64,000 nt of DNA. Origin: Luteimonas sp. MC1825 (GTDB lineage Bacteria > Pseudomonadota > Gammaproteobacteria > Xanthomonadales > Xanthomonadaceae). The position numbers were made by a program, and so were the translations under genes. Below the pieces are notes generated by a model. The model was not told the origin of the DNA. It did no database searches and saw nothing but the letters and a program-made list of their open reading frames with translations. The DNA lies in contig NZ_CP061714.1 in assembly GCF_014764385.1 (NCBI RefSeq), forward strand, positions 2,604,001 through 2,668,000, given 5' to 3'. This document shows positions 59,412 to 64,000 of this stretch, in pieces (position 1 is the first letter of the stretch; every line of letters begins with the position of its first letter).

Positions 59412-62400
59412 TCAACCTGCCGGTTGCACTGGAATTTCCGGACTAGCGGCAACGAGACGTGCCTGGGCTTCGACGGTTGCACGCATGGAAGCTTCACGTG
59501 TCGCGATGAGTGCCTGTTCGACGCCACGCCCGAAGAACCAGTCGAAATCGATCTTTCCAAGGTAGCCGTGCTCCGCGGATGCAGCACTGTACTGCGATGC
59601 CAACATGGAAACCTCGAGCCACAGCTCAGAGGCGGGAGGCGTCTCGAGTGCGAGCCAGAGGCCTTGGGTGCCTTCTGCTGTCGGGACCCACGTGTCTTCG
59701 CTTGGGGTAGTGATGGCTTTCTGGATGTCGCCCTTTGCAGTGATAAACGAAGCCTCGAAGACGTAAGCCGCACCATTCCAATTAGCGCTGATCGTCATAG
59801 CGGCGAGCTCGATGCCATTGATGTCGCGAGAGACTCGAATCGTCTGTCCCGCAGATTCTTCATTGCGACGGATCCGCATTGTGAGCTCCGACAGGGTGCG
59901 AAGACTCGCTTGGGCGCCAATGAATCGCGCAAAGAAGAACAAGGACGGTGGCATAGTCGCCGGCACGGCGCCGACACTCACCAAGTCAAAGTACGCTTGC
60001 TGAAAGTCCGTGGGTACGTAGGATGCGTCCTGGGCGCCGGGGATGAAGCCGAGAATGCGCGCCGGCATCTCTAGCTCGAGCACTTGAACGCCGGTAACAC
60101 CCGCCAAATCGGCTGCTGACACGCGTACATGGCGGCTACAGGCCATGTACGTCCCGGTAGGAACTGTCAGTTGACGGCCGAACCGTGTTTGCGTTCGCAT
60201 CAGCACGACAGCAAGGTGCCTTTGGGTGTGCACGGGGAAAGGCTGCCCTCCCTGCTTGGCGCGCATCCAGGGAATGCCGGCAACGCCCTTGCGCGCAAAC
60301 GACACGCTGTATTCGGTGAGCACGGCTTCCAGCGTACCGACGGGAACATCAGCCACGCGCGTCAAGTTGGAATCGTCGTAGTGGGTGAGAGTGTCGAAGT
60401 TGCGCTGCGTGCGTGCCCAGTATGTAGGCGTCGCGCCGCTTGCGCTCGTCGCGCGTCGTGCAATGATCTGATTCCCGTTAACGAGCGCCAACGTTGCAGT
60501 GGGAACGTCTGTAGGTAGCGACCACTCCAGACTTGCAAGCAAGATATCGGCCTTTTTGGCTCGCTTTATAAGGATACCAACCGCAGCGCGGCGTTCGTCC
60601 AGTGGCGCGTGAATGAGAGACAGCGTGGCCCCGCGAGGGACAACGGCCAGAACTAAATCGGTGTCAACCTGGCTCGTGGCGTCGACTGCCCAATGCCGTA
60701 TGCGCACGACAACGTCTGCACTGCTTGGTACATCTTTCACGAGCACGACTCGACCGTCGTTCGATCCGGTCGGCGTGATCGTTAGGGCCACACCGTCGGC
60801 TGCAGAGAACTCGGCGACCCAGGTTTGACGGAATGGCGAGCGATCGCCAAGTGGAGGCTCGGGCACGAGCCAATCGGGATCGAGATACCTGCGCATTCCG
60901 ACGCTGAGTAGGTGTTCCTGGATGTTCGCGCTCTCAAGCCGGTTCACGGCGGCGAGCCGGCGCGGGTGCAGCATGAGCGCCGCATGGGGAAATGCCGCGG
61001 CGCGCAGTTCAGGCTCGTAGCTCAATCCAAGCGGGCCGTCGACCTCCAAGCACAACCGTGCAGCATCGTCTTCCGGCGTAGCGCGATAACTCAGACGAGG
61101 ATCCGGGCCCACCTCGCGCCGGACATCGTTCGGCCCAACGGCACCATTGGTCTGGAGAGCGTAGCCGACGCCAGACTGGATTTCCGCCACTAGGCGGTCG
61201 GCCAGCCCACCGAACGCATAGGGACTTTCCTGCAACAGAGCCAGCAAAGGTGGCGTCTTGTCCTGGATCGAGTCCGTCGACGCTGTGAGCGGCATGAGCG
61301 CACGAAGCTGCGGGCGCGTCAGCGTGATTCGACTGCGTTCGCCGAGCATGACGACTCGCAGCCAGGCCTTGGGGTCAGTGGCGTTGGGACTCCAGGCTTC
61401 ACAACGCCCGTCCGTCGGCCGTCGAAGCGCGCCGATGTAGCGCGATCTGAGCTCGAACCGATGCCGAAACATGGTGGCACTAGGATGATCCCAAGTTTGA
61501 CTTGCCAGCAGCGTTGGCATGAAGTCCGGCACAAGCCGTACGCTCGCAAGATCGGCATCCGTTTCATCACGATCTCCAAACGCGTGGGCTTCGAAGTCAT
61601 AGACCTCACTTCCCTGCACCTCGACAGAGGTCGTTATGCGGTGATCCCCGCTTTGAGATTGCTTGGCGGCAAGAGCTGGCCTGAACCAGTTCTCGATCGG
61701 TCGGCCCGTGAAGCGCCAGCGTTGGGTCAACACGCCGATGCTTCCCAGCTGTCGCCACTGCCATGCTGGCGCAGCGGGGGCGGCGACCAACACGTACTGG
61801 CGAGCAGAAGCAACCGCATCGTGTCGAATGGTTCGGAACGCAAGCTCGGCCCAGTCATCTCGGGTGAGCTGCCACAGAGGTCGGTTTGCGGCTGCCCCAG
61901 CCTGCAGTGACCCGAGCATGGTCTCGATCTGCAACGTGGCCCCCGCGAAGCAATAGCCGTTCGAAAACGAGTGTGCTTGCGGGAGCTGGCCTACTGCAAA
62001 CTGAAGTAGCTTGGGTGATATGAATGGTGCGCCGCCAGCGCGCTGCGCGAAAAAGTCCGGGAGCACGATGGGATACGTCGCCACGCGCACCCCGATTCCT
62101 TCGGGGAGTGTCAGGTTCTTTGCGGATGCGTCCAAGCTAATGGCACCGTCCTTGGAGGTGTCCATCGACAGGTCCCAATCCAGCACCTGAGCCAGTGCAA
62201 CGAGGCAAGCCTTTGCTTGGTTTTTCTTGATCTTGTCCCAGATCCCGGGATGGCGGTTAAAGAGTTCTCCCAAGCTCGGTAGACCAACGTCGACGGTAAC
62301 GGCACGCAGCGTGCGTTGCAGGCTGGCAGGCTCTTCGCGCAAGCCATCCAACGGAACCACGTCAATCCGGAGCCCCGCGACGGCGGGGTCGGGAAGCTGG

Positions 62401-64000
62401 TCCAGCAGAGCATTGAGCTGGCGATCTTTCAGTCGCTCAATCGAGGCTGCGCGAAGCAGACGACAGAAGGTGTCGCCCTTCTTCTGATCGACCGGGGACG
62501 CGCCAAACACCCGTTTCCTCAGCTCAGGGTGATTGGTCCAATGATCCCAGTCTTCGTACCTAGTGCGCGGTGTCTGGATCTTAACGGACGTGGCTTCATT
62601 GAACGGCGCATTCCAGACAGTTGGCTGGTGCGAGGCCAACAGCAGCAGGTTTTCAGGGACAGAGCGCCCGGTAGCCGCGGACGAGCGCGTTTCTGCGGAT
62701 GGGTCGCCCAAACTGACCGACTCACCCAAGCCGCTGCCGACACACCGCAGCCTCAGCCACATTGACGGTTGGGACGGCACCACATTGAGCGTGCCCAACG
62801 ATGCGTGACCGTCATGGAACTCGAGCGTTGCGGCGTCCTGTGCGGTTCGATTAAGGGTGATTCGAAGCCTCGCCACAGAGGCGCCCGCAAACGTAACGTA
62901 GGTATCGTGTGCCGCTGGAAACTCATGTGTAGCGGTCGCCTGCTGTAGCGGAGCGATCTGTAACGTTTGAGCGCTATCGGCAGCTCGGAACTGTCGAATG
63001 TCTGTCAGGGATAGAACGGTCGCAGGGCTTCCAAGAGGCGGGAACGCAATCGCTCCGCCTCCGTCGCTGCTTCGAAACACGTCTGTGATGGCGATCCCGC
63101 TGACCGCCAGGCGTGGTGATTGGGCGAGGAACGGGCTGACCTCTTCGGGTGCCGTGCCGATCCTGGGTGTAGTCGAAACATCGGCGATGGCTGTTCCGCC
63201 GATGGCCGTGGTGCGCGAGTACGGGTTGGTCTCACTCCAGCCCGCGACCGCAGGTAGCGTCGGTACCCTGCAGGGCACCCACGGTTTACCATCCTGCAAT
63301 CGCAGCGGCAAAGAACTAGCGCGACCGACCACATACGCGGCAACTTCGATCAAGGAGCCGTAGGCGAGTGGAGGCAACGGTGCGCCAATCGCAGCCACAT
63401 CTTCCGGGTAGTCGGTAGTGCAAAACGTCGGCGCCGGGTCGCCCCCCTCCTCCGGTAACGCCTCCGAGTACGCCGCCGTAGCGAAGGGCAACCCCTTGTA
63501 ACTGACGAACAACGATCGCCGCCCATTGCAGACGGTGGTGGGAAGCGCTTGGATACCGCGCGCCTGAGCCATCCATGCGGGAGCAGGATCAGCGAGCAGC
63601 TCAGCCATCGTTGCGTAGGACCACCCCGAGCCCACCGCAGCACCGTCCTGACGTCGTAGCAAAACCCCGACGCCGCTGAAGGCAGCGGCGAATTCGTCGA
63701 CCTGCGTGTCGTCGTCATCGGCGGCGGCGTCCAGCGTCACCTGCAGCGCGATGGGAACCGGCATTTCGTCCGGCCGGAACCGACGATCCGCAGGAGGGAA
63801 AAGTTCATCCGTGCAGCTCTCGGTCATGCGCGCGCACGCCTCCGCGATAGCCGGCTGCATTCCAAGCCATTCGTTGGCATCGAGCCAGTCGTCCGGGAGG
63901 GGGCTAGCGCCCGCGATGGCTCCAAAGAAGGACGCCGGCTCCGGAACCGGATGGATCAGGCTCGCGAACAGCTCAGGAAACGGAAGCGCCGTGCCGGGGG
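59412..64000 (-). CDS. Very large protein of unknown function, 5' end outside the window
   Basis: The minus-strand frame is open from the right edge (…GTALPFPELFASLIHP) to a TGA at 59412, at least 1,528 codons. An internal ATG at 63860 is not the start, since coding character continues beyond it. The protein is soluble-looking, rich in proline, tryptophan and beta-type sequence (for example VTFAGASVARLRITL, DADLASVRLVPDF), with no signal, membrane segment or nucleotide-binding motif in the visible part. It does not match a family that I can name; large structural, adhesin-like or contractile-system proteins are possible. It runs opposite to the preceding unknown genes and probably belongs to an operon to the right. 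Confidence 0.6.
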   Translation of the reverse strand, partial: PGTALPFPELFASLIHPVPEPASFFGAIAGASPLPDDWLDANEWLGMQPAIAEACARMTESCTDELFPPADRRFRPDEMPVPIALQVTLDAAADDDDTQVDEFAAAFSGVGVLLRRQDGAAVGSGWSYATMAELLADPAPAWMAQARGIQALPTTVCNGRRSLFVSYKGLPFATAAYSEALPEEGGDPAPTFCTTDYPEDVAAIGAPLPPLAYGSLIEVAAYVVGRASSLPLRLQDGKPWVPCRVPTLPAVAGWSETNPYSRTTAIGGTAIADVSTTPRIGTAPEEVSPFLAQSPRLAVSGIAITDVFRSSDGGGAIAFPPLGSPATVLSLTDIRQFRAADSAQTLQIAPLQQATATHEFPAAHDTYVTFAGASVARLRITLNRTAQDAATLEFHDGHASLGTLNVVPSQPSMWLRLRCVGSGLGESVSLGDPSAETRSSAATGRSVPENLLLLASHQPTVWNAPFNEATSVKIQTPRTRYEDWDHWTNHPELRKRVFGASPVDQKKGDTFCRLLRAASIERLKDRQLNALLDQLPDPAVAGLRIDVVPLDGLREEPASLQRTLRAVTVDVGLPSLGELFNRHPGIWDKIKKNQAKACLVALAQVLDWDLSMDTSKDGAISLDASAKNLTLPEGIGVRVATYPIVLPDFFAQRAGGAPFISPKLLQFAVGQLPQAHSFSNGYCFAGATLQIETMLGSLQAGAAANRPLWQLTRDDWAELAFRTIRHDAVASARQYVLVAAPAAPAWQWRQLGSIGVLTQRWRFTGRPIENWFRPALAAKQSQSGDHRITTSVEVQGSEVYDFEAHAFGDRDETDADLASVRLVPDFMPTLLASQTWDHPSATMFRHRFELRSRYIGALRRPTDGRCEAWSPNATDPKAWLRVVMLGERSRITLTRPQLRALMPLTASTDSIQDKTPPLLALLQESPYAFGGLADRLVAEIQSGVGYALQTNGAVGPNDVRREVGPDPRLSYRATPEDDAARLCLEVDGPLGLSYEPELRAAAFPHAALMLHPRRLAAVNRLESANIQEHLLSVGMRRYLDPDWLVPEPPLGDRSPFRQTWVAEFSAADGVALTITPTGSNDGRVVLVKDVPSSADVVVRIRHWAVDATSQVDTDLVLAVVPRGATLSLIHAPLDERRAAVGILIKRAKKADILLASLEWSLPTDVPTATLALVNGNQIIARRATSASGATPTYWARTQRNFDTLTHYDDSNLTRVADVPVGTLEAVLTEYSVSFARKGVAGIPWMRAKQGGQPFPVHTQRHLAVVLMRTQTRFGRQLTVPTGTYMACSRHVRVSAADLAGVTGVQVLELEMPARILGFIPGAQDASYVPTDFQQAYFDLVSVGAVPATMPPSLFFFARFIGAQASLRTLSELTMRIRRNEESAGQTIRVSRDINGIELAAMTISANWNGAAYVFEASFITAKGDIQKAITTPSEDTWVPTAEGTQGLWLALETPPASELWLEVSMLASQYSAASAEHGYLGKIDFDWFFGRGVEQALIATREASMRATVEAQARLVAASPEIPVQPAG

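Overview
The window looks like part of a chromosome from a GC-rich gammaproteobacterium, probably of the Xanthomonadaceae/Lysobacteraceae. The reasons are a Xanthomonas/Caulobacter-type TonB-dependent receptor, a long-form SRAP protein and a decayed XRE-type regulator of a kind common in that family. No rRNA, tRNA, CRISPR array or intact insertion sequence was recognised, and no integrase is present.

Bases 1-12.8 kb are ordinary, very GC-rich chromosome. They hold a lipoprotein PHP-hydrolase gene broken by one frameshift, a TonB-dependent receptor, a CHAD protein, an exported beta-propeller-like protein, a DUF2189 membrane protein, an ADP-ribosylglycohydrolase, a penicillin-binding-like serine hydrolase, and a SRAP (YedK/HMCES) gene coupled to a small partner. 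At about 12.8-13.0 kb the sequence becomes less GC-rich and accessory.

13.0-18.3 kb looks like the remains of a mobilizable element. It has an unknown gene, an AlpA-like excisionase/regulator, a small CPHC protein, a DUF3987 (YfjI-like) gene interrupted by one in-frame amber codon, a terminator, a MOBQ (MobA/MobL) relaxase and, beside it, a candidate oriT. 18.3-31.9 kb is one long leftward array. Its downstream part is an unusual type I restriction operon: hsdR, hsdS, two different hsdM genes, a catalytically degenerate MTase/TRD fusion, and a DUF4258 protein. Its upstream part is an ICE-like recombination module: radC, a small membrane protein, a Gp3-like recombination directionality factor, a YqaJ nuclease, a small ORF and a DUF932 protein. 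Strong hairpins sit just before several start codons, and one lies inside the radC 3' extension where the two parts join.

32.2-43.6 kb is a compact leftward cluster reading jetA-jetB-jetC-jetD-mcrB-mcrC. It is a complete Wadjet plasmid-defence system followed, with overlapping or nearly touching reading frames, by McrBC. It is divergent from a WYL-domain (BrxR/CapW-like) regulator, and a 10-bp-arm palindrome lies in the promoter gap. Next come a TM0106-family nuclease/helicase fusion, a decayed XRE gene, a Gabija-like OLD/UvrD pair and a 941-residue STAND NTPase with a nuclease-like N-terminus. The defence genes therefore run almost without interruption from 18 to 54 kb.

54.6-64 kb holds mostly unrecognised genes: a coupled Sel1-like/small-protein pair; a DUF4258 paralogue followed by a ribbon-helix-helix protein and a third coupled gene; three further hypothetical genes; and the 3' part of a very large gene of at least 1,528 codons that runs off the right edge. 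Function here is largely unassigned. Together with the pseudo-MTase operon and the Wadjet-McrBC fusion operon, it is the best place to look for something undescribed.
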